Positions 6,962-15,795 of a stretch of 33,351 bases of DNA are shown one piece after another. The notes beneath the pieces are model-generated. The model saw only the letters and a program-made list of their open reading frames with translations. It was not told the origin of the DNA and did not search any database. Origin of the DNA: Babesia bovis T2Bo (lineage: Eukaryota; Apicomplexa; Aconoidasida; Piroplasmida; Babesiidae); NCBI RefSeq assembly GCF_000165395.2, contig NC_067219.1:1-33351 (forward strand). The letters run 5' to 3'. Positions within the stretch are counted from its first letter, which is position 1. Each line of letters begins with the position of its first letter. A program made the position numbers and the translations under genes.

Positions 6962-9877
6962 TTAAGTATAAGCTTTATTATTAAATTTAATGCTTACTAA
7001 CACTGCTTTAAGTTCCGCTATTAGATCAGTAAATGTTTTTGACAATAAATTACTATAATCGTACATAATCTTTTCAGTAACAAATTTAATATTTGTTTTT
7101 AATAAAGACATTTCTTTTAAATTATAAGAAGCACCATGTGCCTCTAAAGACCATACTTCCATTTCACCAAATTTTTGCTCTTTACTTTCTCCGTGCACAT
7201 ATTGAACCAATTTAGAAGAAGAGCATCTATACCTGAACTTACTTTTAGAAGTGTGCATCAACTTAAAAAAGTATAAAATAACATGATGAGTAAAACCTTT
7301 CAATTTATATCCTGTTTTAAAATCTCTAAAAACTGATACAGCATTTTGACTAGATTTAAGTTTAACATATCTATTATTTATTTTATTAGATACAGATTTA
7401 ACATATAAAGATGAATACATGTCAGAACTATGTAAGTTTATAGGAGACTTTATTCTTACATTATCTATATCACATGTATTTCCTATGTACCCCTCTATAA
7501 ACTGGCCTACATTCATTCTAGACGCTGCACCTATAGGGCTTGTTATAATGTTAGGTAGTTTATCTTCAGAAGTATAAGGAGATTCTGGAATTTCTATAAT
7601 TTTAGATATAGTACCTTTATTTCCGTGTCTACCACATAACTTGTCTCCAACATTTATATTATTTATGCTTACTAAAAATAATTTAAAATTAGCATAATTT
7701 AAGTTACTTCCTATTCTTACAAAATTAGAGTACTGAGTACATTCATATTTTACTAATTTTTTAATATCAGTTTGATCTGAATATAAACATTTCTTAGATT
7801 TTATAACAATTTTTTTTATTTTTCTTCTACGTTTTCTTCTTCTTACTGCTCTTTTCAAGGCTTCACGTTTTTGTTTTTTAAGGTTTGATATAATTCTTAT
7901 TATTATTTTAAAAATTTTTTTTTTATTGTCTATTAATATTGTTTCTATATATTTTTTTTTTTTAAAGCTTAAATCAATGTCGTCTATGTCAAATTCTAAA
8001 GAAGTTAACATATCATTGTAAGCTACATTTTTATTTAAAACGATAGCGTCCTCATGTTCGTATCCGTAATAAAAGCTATAATTAACAAAATTATTAAATC
8101 CTAAAGTAAATTCACAATTTGCAGCATCTGAAGGTATTGCTAATATAGTACCTATATTAGATTTTTCTCCTTCCCATACCACAGGTCTATAGCGTGTATA
8201 ATAATTATAATCGTGTATATTATAAGGCGATAAATAATAACTAACATATCTATTATTATCGTCTAATATAGTTATTTTATAATTTGTAGATAATACAATT
8301 ATACCACTAGTAGAAGAAATTATACATTTATTAGATATTAAATTTGTAATTTGGTTATATTTTGTATACACATATTGAGGATTTGAGTGTATAAGAGGAA
8401 CAGCTTGCGTATGCATTTTTGATCCCATTAAACTTCTACACATGTCGTTATTTAATAAAAAAGGGATTAATAATTCAGTTATATTGAAAATATTGTAAAA
8501 TGTTAAACTAGAATTAGAACTATGTTTATCTAGTTTTACAATTTTAAATTCTCCATTTTCTATAACTTCTACATGATTTATTTTAAAATTATATGATTTT
8601 TTAAGTAAGTTATTATAGTTATTTATTGTTATACTGTTTAAATTTTTAGAAAATTGATCTAAATATATATTATTAAGAAATTTTTGTTTATTTATAATAA
8701 CAGTTTTTAATTTTTTATTTTGTTCTATTGTGTTTGTTGTTATTGTTGAAAGTATTCCGCATTTTTCCCCGTCAACAGTATAAAGTATATTTATAAAATT
8801 TAAATAAAAATATTGTACTTGCCTTAAATATTTAGGGATAGCGAAAGTTGTACTAGTTGATGATGTTGAATATCCAAATATATTAAGTTTGAACTTATTT
8901 TGTACACAGGATAGCAAGTTCAATTGATTAGTGTAGTGCAAAGAAGGATTTAATAAAAAATTTTCTCTAAATAAAGGTATATTTGAAAATTTAGTTTTAC
9001 TGTCTAATACATGTAGTATATGCTTTTTAGGGTCTGTAAAATGATATGTAGAAAGTGATTTTTTAATTAAATTAAACATGTTATCGCATATACTGTTTAC
9101 ATTTTTGTTTATAAAACTATCAGAATTAATAAAAGTTATTTTTTTATGTACAGCATTTATAAACTTATTTATTACAGAAATAATATCCGCGTAAGAACAA
9201 TTTTTATTATAAGCTGTAAAAAATGAATTAATTACATTATCATTATAATCGTTATAAAACTTATCGTTTATAGCCTCAATTATTTCAAATATAGTTAATT
9301 TTATAAAATTTTTATGTATGCTGTTAAATTTTATAACCTCACTTAAATCTAGTTTACTTAAATCATTTAACTTAACATATACATACTTATTTTGTGAGAC
9401 GCTTACATGCATATAGTTAAAACCTGTTAAATTTATTAAATAATTTTTTATTAATCTTTTTTTTTGCACTGTAGAAGTGTGCTTTATAATAGATTTAAGA
9501 TGTAGTACTGGAGTCCTATTAAAACCATTAATAAGTATTTCTCCTGTTGCGTCTACTTTTGGTATATTTAATATGTTATAATTTATGTTTATACTTTTAG
9601 ACTGATCATTAAATATAAATTTTAATGGAACATTAAAAGAGTAGTACATTGTACTATAAGAAAGCAAATAATAGCTATTATAATTTATTTTATCTATAGA
9701 CTTTATTGAAAGTAAATTAAAATAAAGTTTAATATTTTGTACTTTTACTCTATAGTTATTACGTTTTAGTAATTTTTTTTGATATTTTACAACATCAAAA
9801 AATAACGTATATATATTATTTAAAATATAGTTTATATAAGTTTTATATATAGTATTATAATCTTTAACGTTAAACAT
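6962..9877 (-). CDS. rpoB: RNA polymerase beta subunit
   Basis: 971 residues, at the short end for plastid RpoB. NNDMCRSLMGSKMHTQAVPL matches the DDANRALMGxNMQRQAVPL block. YGYEHEDAIVLN near residue 605 matches GYNFEDAIxxS, GDKLCGRHGNKGTIS near 743 is the active-centre lysine motif, and FGEMEVWSLEAHGA near 904 is the C-terminal clamp motif. The rifampicin-binding region is heavily diverged: the usual ETPEGPNIGLI is replaced by a segment reading DGEKCGIL. A strongly basic insert (about residues 665-690, many Arg and Lys) lies between the two catalytic blocks. Follows a short possible S18 gene by 40 nt. Confidence 0.97.
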   Translation of the reverse strand: MFNVKDYNTIYKTYINYILNNIYTLFFDVVKYQKKLLKRNNYRVKVQNIKLYFNLLSIKSIDKINYNSYYLLSYSTMYYSFNVPLKFIFNDQSKSININYNILNIPKVDATGEILINGFNRTPVLHLKSIIKHTSTVQKKRLIKNYLINLTGFNYMHVSVSQNKYVYVKLNDLSKLDLSEVIKFNSIHKNFIKLTIFEIIEAINDKFYNDYNDNVINSFFTAYNKNCSYADIISVINKFINAVHKKITFINSDSFINKNVNSICDNMFNLIKKSLSTYHFTDPKKHILHVLDSKTKFSNIPLFRENFLLNPSLHYTNQLNLLSCVQNKFKLNIFGYSTSSTSTTFAIPKYLRQVQYFYLNFINILYTVDGEKCGILSTITTNTIEQNKKLKTVIINKQKFLNNIYLDQFSKNLNSITINNYNNLLKKSYNFKINHVEVIENGEFKIVKLDKHSSNSSLTFYNIFNITELLIPFLLNNDMCRSLMGSKMHTQAVPLIHSNPQYVYTKYNQITNLISNKCIISSTSGIIVLSTNYKITILDDNNRYVSYYLSPYNIHDYNYYTRYRPVVWEGEKSNIGTILAIPSDAANCEFTLGFNNFVNYSFYYGYEHEDAIVLNKNVAYNDMLTSLEFDIDDIDLSFKKKKYIETILIDNKKKIFKIIIRIISNLKKQKREALKRAVRRRKRRRKIKKIVIKSKKCLYSDQTDIKKLVKYECTQYSNFVRIGSNLNYANFKLFLVSINNINVGDKLCGRHGNKGTISKIIEIPESPYTSEDKLPNIITSPIGAASRMNVGQFIEGYIGNTCDIDNVRIKSPINLHSSDMYSSLYVKSVSNKINNRYVKLKSSQNAVSVFRDFKTGYKLKGFTHHVILYFFKLMHTSKSKFRYRCSSSKLVQYVHGESKEQKFGEMEVWSLEAHGASYNLKEMSLLKTNIKFVTEKIMYDYSNLLSKTFTDLIAELKAVLVSIKFNNKAYT

Positions 9878-9917
9878 TTTTAAATATAAACATAATAAAA
9901 TAAAATATAAAAAAATT

Positions 9918-10070
9918 TTAAAACATATGCAATATTCTGAAATATTTTATATTTTTCCTTATAAAGTTTCTATTTTTTTTTAATAAACGTTTTGTATTTT
10001 TTTTAAATATTATACGTTTTTTATTTTTTAAATCTATAAATTTATCTATATAATCAAAATTTAAAATCAT
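9918..10070 (-). CDS. Small basic ORF, possible ribosomal protein S18
   Basis: 50 residues. It starts ATGATTTTAAAT at 10070 and ends in TAA at 9918-9920. The protein begins MILNFDYIDKFIDLKNK and has RLLKKNRNFIRKNIKYFRIL near the C-terminus. S18 has the pattern I-D-Y-K near the start, then R-x-T-x(3)Q-R-x-L-x(2)AIKxAR-x-LxLLPF; the order and basic character agree, but exact identities are few. It lies between the 103-residue ORF (7 nt upstream) and rpoB. S18 binds the small-subunit platform next to S6. The length is below the usual 70-100 residues. A dense lysine-rich ORF could arise by chance in AT-rich DNA, so treat as tentative. Confidence 0.5.
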   Translation of the reverse strand: MILNFDYIDKFIDLKNKKRIIFKKNTKRLLKKNRNFIRKNIKYFRILHMF

Positions 10071-10077
10071 TTTTTTT

Positions 10078-10389
10078 TTATTTATAAAAAATGCAAGTAA
10101 GATTATTAAAATTTAAATATTCTCTTATTTTAACGTATTCTTTATTTGGTTTATGAAATAAAATTGTTTTTATTTGTACAGTATTAAAACCACAATGACT
10201 GTAATCTAAAAGAGGACCACGAAAAGTTTTAAAAGCTTTATAAATTTTTTTGTAAATCAAGCTGCTTATATTTATAAATCTTATTTTATTTTTTTTTATC
10301 TTTTTAAATAATTTAACGTTTATAAAAATATCTTCAACTTTATTATTTTTAAAATTAAATTTATATAATGCTTCAATCATTATGTACAA
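10078..10389 (-). CDS. Hypothetical protein, 103 residues, unrecognised
   Basis: I do not recognise this protein with confidence. It is lysine- and isoleucine-rich with no membrane segment, which fits an RNA-binding or ribosomal protein. The C-terminal half (about residues 55-95) has TFRGPLLDYSHCGF and a later HKPNKEYVKI. These loosely echo the S12 core (SPALxGxPQxxG, then PKKPNSAxRK), but a standard rps12 is present elsewhere in the window. It overlaps the preceding 74-residue ORF by 10 nt and is followed after 7 nt by the possible S18 gene, so it is expressed in the clpC-rpoB transcription unit. The tight packing supports a real gene. Confidence 0.65.
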   Translation of the reverse strand: MYIMIEALYKFNFKNNKVEDIFINVKLFKKIKKNKIRFINISSLIYKKIYKAFKTFRGPLLDYSHCGFNTVQIKTILFHKPNKEYVKIREYLNFNNLTCIFYK

Positions 10390-10604
10390 GAATTATATTT
10401 AGTGCATAAAACATTAGTGTAAGCATGTTTAGATAGTTTAATATTAAATTTTAAAAATCTATTTATTAAATGCTTATTATTTAAATATATTTTTAAAATA
10501 GAGTTTGTATGTCCTATTTTTATATGTTTTTTAGTTTTAGCCATATTTAAATTATACACTTTATTTATTTTATCTATATGTGTTATTTTAAAAGTTAATG
10601 TCAT
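10380..10604 (-). CDS. Hypothetical protein, up to 74 residues, unrecognised
   Basis: A small basic ORF between the second clpC gene (15 nt upstream) and the 103-residue ORF (10-nt overlap). A second in-frame methionine at residue 21 begins MAKTKKHIKI, which looks like the start of a small ribosomal protein. The real product may therefore be 54 residues, starting at 10544. The tail LSKHAYTNVLCTKYNSCT has two cysteines but no zinc motif. A divergent L28 or similar small ribosomal protein is possible; I see no decisive signature. Confidence 0.55.
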   Translation of the reverse strand: MTLTFKITHIDKINKVYNLNMAKTKKHIKIGHTNSILKIYLNNKHLINRFLKFNIKLSKHAYTNVLCTKYNSCT

Positions 10605-10619
10605 TTTTTTTATAAAAAT

Positions 10620-12245
10620 TTATAATGAGCTATAAAAATTACAGCAATATTTAAAACTTATATTATCTAAATTTTCCAATAAAATAGATTTATTATTAAA
10701 GCATGAAACAATTTTGAATCTGTTTAAATACTCTTTTGTCTTATTTGATAATAATTCATTTATCCTGTATAAAGGTCTTAAACCATAAAGTATGTTATAA
10801 GAATACTTAATAAAAGAATTTTTTAAATTTTCATCTATATCATAAAAATAAAAAGAATTATTTAAATTTATTTTATATATTATGTTATCTAATATACTAA
10901 GGCACATAGGTAAACTAACAGGGTCGAATATTAACATGTTGTTCACTCTACCTAAAAATTCAGGTCTAAAGAAATCTTTTATTGACTTTAAAATTTTATT
11001 TTTATAAAAATTTTTATTATCAAAAGTTAAACTATTATCGCACCCTAAATTACTTGTAAATATGATGAAAGAATTATTAAAAGTTAAAACGTCTCCGTTA
11101 GCTGCCGTCAATTTTCCTTCTTCTAATAGCTGAAGCATTAAATCGTTTATAGATTTATGTGCTTTTTCTATTTCATCAAATAAAATCACACAATTAGGCA
11201 TAGATTTAACTTTATTTATAAAATCATTATTTTCGTTATAACCAACATACCCTGGAGGAGAACCTAATATTTTAGATATAGAATGAGCTTCCATATATTC
11301 ACTCATATTAAGCTTTATAAGTTGTTTAGTAGATTTAAATAAACTATAAGTAAAAATTTTTGCCAATTCTGTTTTACCTGCCCCACTAGGACCACAAAAC
11401 AGAAAACTGCTTAAAGGTTTTGTTTTACTAGGTATGTAAAACGACTTGTTTATGCTCTTTACAACTGGTTCTATAAGGTTTATATTGTTTTTTAAATAAT
11501 TGTACAGATACATATTAATATAATTTAAATCTTGTTTTTTATTAATTAGACATAAATTTTTAATATACGCTAGTAAATTATTTATGTATTGTTCGTAATT
11601 TTTGGTATTATTTGTTAATGTAGGGTATAAATTTGAAAATTTTTGTATTTCTATATTATTATATGAGGTTAAATATTGTTTTTTTTCTAAAATTATAGAT
11701 GTGTTTAAGTTGCTAGTGTATGGTAAATTATTTTTTTTAATTAAAAAATCTAAAGATTTTTTATAGTTATAATCTATTTCTTTTATAAATATTACAATAT
11801 TTTCATTTTTGTAATTAGTTATAAAATTATTAAACTCTGTGGGGCTGGTTTTAATTAAATTTAAAAAATCAATATACTTATAAAAAACAATTAATATTTT
11901 TCCTAATATTTTAACGAATTTTATTTTTTCAATGTATTTGTCGCCAAAAAGTTTAATAAAGTTAATAGTTAATTTATTTAATATTTTATTAGTTGTTTTT
12001 GTGTTAGTTTTATTATTTATATCTATTATAAATTTGAAAACTATATCATGAACCATATAAATAGTATTATGTGCTATATTTTGAAGCATATGCACCATAC
12101 TATCTACATCAACAACATATGATTTTTTTTTTTTTACAACTTTATAAATAAAAAGTTTGTAAATAGATTTATTCTTATAGTCGTTTATTAAATCATAAAC
12201 GTTGTATAGGTAGTGTTTAGTTAAAAATTTAAGTATATAAGACAT
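10620..12245 (-). CDS. clpC: ClpC-type AAA+ chaperone, second tandem copy
   Basis: 541 residues with one intact ATPase module in the C-terminal half: Walker A GPSGAGKT near 285, pore loop PPGYVGYNEN, Walker B ILFDEIEKAH near 354, sensor 1 IIFTSNLG, arginine-finger region FRPEFLGR and sensor 2 GLRPLYR. This is the D2 module of Hsp100/ClpC, which threads proteins for folding or proteolysis. The N-terminal half retains a ghost of D1 (VIFIKEIDYNYKKSLDFL in the Walker B position) but no P-loop. It is about 200-250 residues shorter than a full ClpC. It follows the first copy after 1 nt. Confidence 0.93.
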   Translation of the reverse strand: MSYILKFLTKHYLYNVYDLINDYKNKSIYKLFIYKVVKKKKSYVVDVDSMVHMLQNIAHNTIYMVHDIVFKFIIDINNKTNTKTTNKILNKLTINFIKLFGDKYIEKIKFVKILGKILIVFYKYIDFLNLIKTSPTEFNNFITNYKNENIVIFIKEIDYNYKKSLDFLIKKNNLPYTSNLNTSIILEKKQYLTSYNNIEIQKFSNLYPTLTNNTKNYEQYINNLLAYIKNLCLINKKQDLNYINMYLYNYLKNNINLIEPVVKSINKSFYIPSKTKPLSSFLFCGPSGAGKTELAKIFTYSLFKSTKQLIKLNMSEYMEAHSISKILGSPPGYVGYNENNDFINKVKSMPNCVILFDEIEKAHKSINDLMLQLLEEGKLTAANGDVLTFNNSFIIFTSNLGCDNSLTFDNKNFYKNKILKSIKDFFRPEFLGRVNNMLIFDPVSLPMCLSILDNIIYKINLNNSFYFYDIDENLKNSFIKYSYNILYGLRPLYRINELLSNKTKEYLNRFKIVSCFNNKSILLENLDNISFKYCCNFYSSL

Positions 12246-12246
12246 T

Positions 12247-13902
12247 TTACTGTAAAATTATATATTTTGTAAAATTATTGTCGCTTCTAAATAGTTTATT
12301 TTCTTGAAGTAAATTTAAATTATTTACTATTTTATTTATATTATTTACTAAAAACCTAGACCCTTGTGTAGGGCAGTAAGATAAATTAGACAGCATAGCT
12401 TTAATTGATGTAGACATGTTAACTTTAGTATTGTACTCTTCGCTATATAAATATTTTTCCAATATATTGTAAAGGTGTAAAGAGGATAAAGGGTTAAATA
12501 TAATTATATCATTTAATCTATTTATAAATTCTAATTTAAAATTAGAATTTATATCCTCTCTAACTTTATTGTAATATTTAGTAGTAAATTGTTCGTTTTT
12601 GTTTATAGTGTTAAATATTTTACTACCTAAGTTGCTGGTAAAAAATATTAAAGATTTATTGAACTTACAAGAGTTACCTTTAGAATCTGTTAGTAATCCC
12701 TCGTCTAATATTTGTAAAAATATAGAAAAAATATTTTTGTCTGCTTTTTCTATTTCGTCAAACAATACAATAGGAGACTCTACAGAATTAATTTTATTTA
12801 TAAGGTTACCTCCGCTTTCGTGTCCTACATACCCAGGAGGAGCTCCTATAAGTTTAGATACAGAGTGACTTTCTTTATACTCACTCATATCAAATTGTAA
12901 TAAATTAGTTTGAGATTTATAAAGATAATTTGTTATAAGTTTTACTATTTCAGTTTTACCTGTACCACTTGGACCGCATAATAGAAAGCTTCCTATAGGT
13001 TTAATTTTATTATTAAAATTAAAATTTAATAAATAAGTTGATATTTTTTTAGTTATTAGATCTTGCCCAAATATAAATTTGTTTATTAAATTATAAAAGT
13101 TATAAACTAAAGACGTGTTAGAATAGTCTAAAATATTATTAACGTTTATAAAATTATTTATAAAGCAGCTTATAATAGATTTATTTACAGATTTTATCTT
13201 AGTATTTATAAACAAATTACATATGTTTTTTTGATGTTTAACTTTTATAAAATCATATAAAACACTACAAGCATAAATATAATCGCGTGTGTTATGTAAA
13301 GTTTTTGTTATATAAGTTAAATATTTAATATGGGATCTATTAATGTTTTGTAATAAATCATATTTATATAAACGAGACACAATAGTGCTATAATACAAAT
13401 TTACATATATTAGCTCGTTTTTTTCATTTAATTCTTTAAGTACGTCTTTATTAGTACTGTGGAGTATATAACAAAAATCAAATGCAACATCAACGTCTTC
13501 GTTTTTATTTGCAATTATATTGTTGATTTTACCTAATAGTTTAAATACATAAGTTAAATATAACTTGTTATTTGATACGTGAACAATATTAGTTTTAAAT
13601 AAGCTATACAGCTTTATTAAAACACTGAATAAAATGTTAGGGTATTTGTAAGATATTATCTTATTTTTAAGTGATTTGTTATAAGTTTTTAAAGTGTTAA
13701 ATATATAATTAGAAAAATAGTCGTATAAAAGTATATTTTCGTATTTTTTTACACAGTTTATATTAAAATTAATTTTTGGTCTATTGTATTTTGCAAATGT
13801 ATTGTAGCTGTATTTTAAAAGCTCTGAAAACAAATTAAAGTGTGAAATAATTTTACTATCTATATTATGAAAATCTAAGTATTGGTAAAATTTATTTAAC
13901 AT
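12247..13902 (-). CDS. clpC: ClpC-type AAA+ chaperone, first tandem copy
   Basis: 551 residues. The active D2 module has Walker A GPSGTGKT near residue 309, APPGYVGHESGG pore loop, Walker B VLFDEIEKAD near 378, sensor 1 LIFFTSNLG and arginine-finger region FINRLNDIIIF. The sensor 2 position reads GSRFLVN rather than GARPLxR. The N-terminal 280 residues are AT-driven and lack a recognisable P-loop, so D1 appears degenerate as in its neighbour. The two copies are clearly paralogous in D2 but widely diverged, so the duplication is old. It heads the clpC-rpo block; a 204-bp spacer separates it from ORF115. Confidence 0.93.
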   Translation of the reverse strand: MLNKFYQYLDFHNIDSKIISHFNLFSELLKYSYNTFAKYNRPKINFNINCVKKYENILLYDYFSNYIFNTLKTYNKSLKNKIISYKYPNILFSVLIKLYSLFKTNIVHVSNNKLYLTYVFKLLGKINNIIANKNEDVDVAFDFCYILHSTNKDVLKELNEKNELIYVNLYYSTIVSRLYKYDLLQNINRSHIKYLTYITKTLHNTRDYIYACSVLYDFIKVKHQKNICNLFINTKIKSVNKSIISCFINNFINVNNILDYSNTSLVYNFYNLINKFIFGQDLITKKISTYLLNFNFNNKIKPIGSFLLCGPSGTGKTEIVKLITNYLYKSQTNLLQFDMSEYKESHSVSKLIGAPPGYVGHESGGNLINKINSVESPIVLFDEIEKADKNIFSIFLQILDEGLLTDSKGNSCKFNKSLIFFTSNLGSKIFNTINKNEQFTTKYYNKVREDINSNFKLEFINRLNDIIIFNPLSSLHLYNILEKYLYSEEYNTKVNMSTSIKAMLSNLSYCPTQGSRFLVNNINKIVNNLNLLQENKLFRSDNNFTKYIILQ

Positions 13903-14106
13903 TTAAAAATAATTATAAAATTTTATAATGTTTATAAAAGTTTAATTATTTATTATTTTTAAAATATAAATAACTCTTTAAATATAATTATATTTAATAC
14001 TTATATTTTACTTCTATTTTTATAAAATTTTCATGTTTTTAGCTATTATGAAAAAATATAACTAAATATTAAATTCTTTTGTATTTTATATGATTAAACT
14101 GTATTT
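13903..14106. other. AT-rich spacer, nothing recognised
   Basis: 204 bp between the first clpC start and the end of ORF115. No tRNA fold, ORF or strong hairpin is visible on either strand. It separates the accessory membrane-ORF block from the clpC-rpo unit and could hold a promoter for the latter, but no motif supports this. Confidence 0.4.
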
Positions 14107-14454
14107 TTAAGCGTAAATACAATTTATACCGAAAGGAATAAGATTCAATAAATTTTCAAATTGAGACTTATTGAAAGAAGTTATACATGTATAAACTTGA
14201 ACAACATACCATAGTATAGAATAAGGAGGAGATACTAATAGTAGTATATACTGAATTATACCTATTTTATTATCTTTGATAAAATTAATAAATTTTTCAC
14301 CAAATGTTTCTCTTTTTCTTAAGGAAAGTTTTATTAAATCCATAATAACCATTATTATAAGGGCTATAAGGTATAAAATAGTATCGATAGTGAATCTTAT
14401 GAATAGTTTTATAAGTATAATTAAATCTGATAATAGTTCTATGTCTTTATTCAT
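14107..14454 (-). CDS. Small membrane protein, ORF115 (paralogue of ORF120)
   Basis: 115 residues, no function recognised. Hydrophobic segments at about 10-45 and 65-95 flank a basic linker (RKRETFGEKF). From the linker on it matches ORF120: GEKFINFIKDNK aligns with KEKICDFFYHNR, then IIQYILL with IFQYIVF. The tail NKSQFENLLNLIPF aligns with HKSQFENFLNIVPY. Both lie downstream of a 193-residue ORF copy, so the pair looks like a duplicated two-gene cassette. Probably a small integral membrane protein of an inner apicoplast membrane. Confidence 0.75.
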   Translation of the reverse strand: MNKDIELLSDLIILIKLFIRFTIDTILYLIALIIMVIMDLIKLSLRKRETFGEKFINFIKDNKIGIIQYILLLVSPPYSILWYVVQVYTCITSFNKSQFENLLNLIPFGINCIYA

Positions 14455-14583
14455 TATTTATATATGTTAATTTATTTTTTAAAAAAATTTATATTTTTTT
14501 ATGTTTTATTTAGGTGGTTTAAAAAATATTTGTTTATTAATATTTTAAAGTGAATATTTAAATTAAATTTTAAAGATTGATTT

Positions 14584-14644
14584 AATTTTTTTCAATATAT
14601 AGCGCGAATTATTTAAAATAAATTTAATTTATCTTTTATTTATT
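14584..14644 (-). pseudogene. Decayed 5' fragment of an ORF120-like gene
   Basis: Immediately after the 193-residue ORF at 14645, the minus strand reads TTAAATTTATTTTAAATAATT and then ATATATTGAAAAAAATT. The start of ORF120, in the same place after its own 193-residue ORF, reads TTAAATTTATTTTTAAATATA and then GTATATTGAAGAAAAATT. The ATG is lost and small deletions break the frame. This suggests a segmental duplication covering the 193 ORF plus the 5' part of ORF120, followed by decay. Similarity was judged by eye. Confidence 0.55.
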
Positions 14645-15226
14645 TTATAAAGGCGCTATTGTTGATATAAAATAGTGGTATATGTTGTCTAAAGTATTAA
14701 ATTTTTCTATATGGGATATAACTGCCCAAAATGTAAAAGGATAAAATATAGCTAGAGTAGCTATAGCCAATGTACCTAAAAAGAAAGGATGTACATCTTT
14801 TTTAATTTCTATAGTTGAAAAACATCTTATCCAAAGAGCCGCATATCTTAGAGAATATTGACATTTTTGGTTCATTTGAAAGTCTGTAAGACGGTAAATA
14901 TATTTATCTATTAAAAATTCAAAAAAGAACACAAGTACATCAACACCATCTACTACATCATAATTTTTTATCGCTTTTAATTTGTCTATACATATACCTA
15001 ATATATAATCTGTAAACTTTAATAAATTTAATAATGTAAAAATTCTTTTAAATTTTATTTTTCTAAAAAGTTTTATAATATCTTTTATTAACATTTTACA
15101 TCCTAGAGGGTAAAAATTTAATCTAGTTAATGCATATGTATAGTTAAAGTAACGATAATATATTTCATTACTATAGTTTTTTATATCTTGTTTGGTTAAT
15201 GTTATGATCTTTCCGACTAATGTCAT
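14645..15226 (-). CDS. 193-residue membrane protein, copy A
   Basis: No family recognised. Basic N-terminal region with scattered aromatic residues, a hydrophobic stretch at about 93-111 (VDVLVFFFEFL) and a clear membrane segment at 147-170 (PFFLGTLAIATLAIFYPF). The same ORF occurs at 15796-16377 and 16388-16969 with only a few amino acid changes; this copy has V4 and A156 where the others have I and V. Conservation at codon third positions points to recent duplication or ongoing gene conversion. Its 3' end matches copy C rather than the adjacent copy B. Confidence 0.8.
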   Translation of the reverse strand: MTLVGKIITLTKQDIKNYSNEIYYRYFNYTYALTRLNFYPLGCKMLIKDIIKLFRKIKFKRIFTLLNLLKFTDYILGICIDKLKAIKNYDVVDGVDVLVFFFEFLIDKYIYRLTDFQMNQKCQYSLRYAALWIRCFSTIEIKKDVHPFFLGTLAIATLAIFYPFTFWAVISHIEKFNTLDNIYHYFISTIAPL

Positions 15227-15427
15227 TTTGTTTTAAATGTGTAAATATTTGCAAATATAATTTTTGCATAAAAATATATAAAAAAGTTTAACTTAAATTT
15301 TTAAAAATTGTTGTTTATTATTTAATTATAATTATATAATTATAAGATAAATAATTTTATTAATGAGTAAGTTTGCCTATTATTTGACTGGTTTTATTTT
15401 GAATATTTGTTGTTTAAACTAATTTTT

Positions 15428-15790
15428 TTATTTAAAAAATAATAGTGTGTATAATTTATCAAATATATAAGGAACAATATTTAAAAAATTTTCAAATTGT
15501 GACTTATGCAATGTAAAAGCAAAAATGTAAAACTGAATTACATATGATAACGGACAAGAAGAAAACTCTAGTATTATAAATACTATATACTGAAATATTG
15601 GGGCTCTATTATGATAAAAAAAATCGCATATTTTTTCTTTTAATGATTTTTTAACTAATAAAGATCTTATATAATTAACAATATAGAGTAAAATTATAGC
15701 TGATATATATAAAACATATTCCAATTTTTCTTCAATATACAGGGCAGAGTGTTTAATTATATTTAAAAATAAATTTAACTTTTCGGTCAT
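15428..15790 (-). CDS. Small membrane protein, ORF120
   Basis: 120 residues with two hydrophobic regions: about 20-42 (YVLYISAIILLYIVNYI) and 64-95. A basic linker (LVKKSLKEKI) lies between them. Paralogue of ORF115. The overall plan (hydrophobic helix, Lys-rich linker, two close hydrophobic spans with a proline between) also resembles the ORF129/128/121 group, though identity is too low to be sure. It starts 5 nt after the stop of 193-residue copy B, so translation is likely coupled. A 201-bp AT-rich spacer follows. Function unknown. Confidence 0.75.
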   Translation of the reverse strand: MTEKLNLFLNIIKHSALYIEEKLEYVLYISAIILLYIVNYIRSLLVKKSLKEKICDFFYHNRAPIFQYIVFIILEFSSCPLSYVIQFYIFAFTLHKSQFENFLNIVPYIFDKLYTLLFFK

Positions 15791-15795
15791 TTATT

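Noticed and set aside
14455..15427. Mobile element explaining the ORF193 copies
   Set aside because: No transposase, terminal inverted repeats or target-site duplications are visible; tandem duplication and gene conversion suffice.
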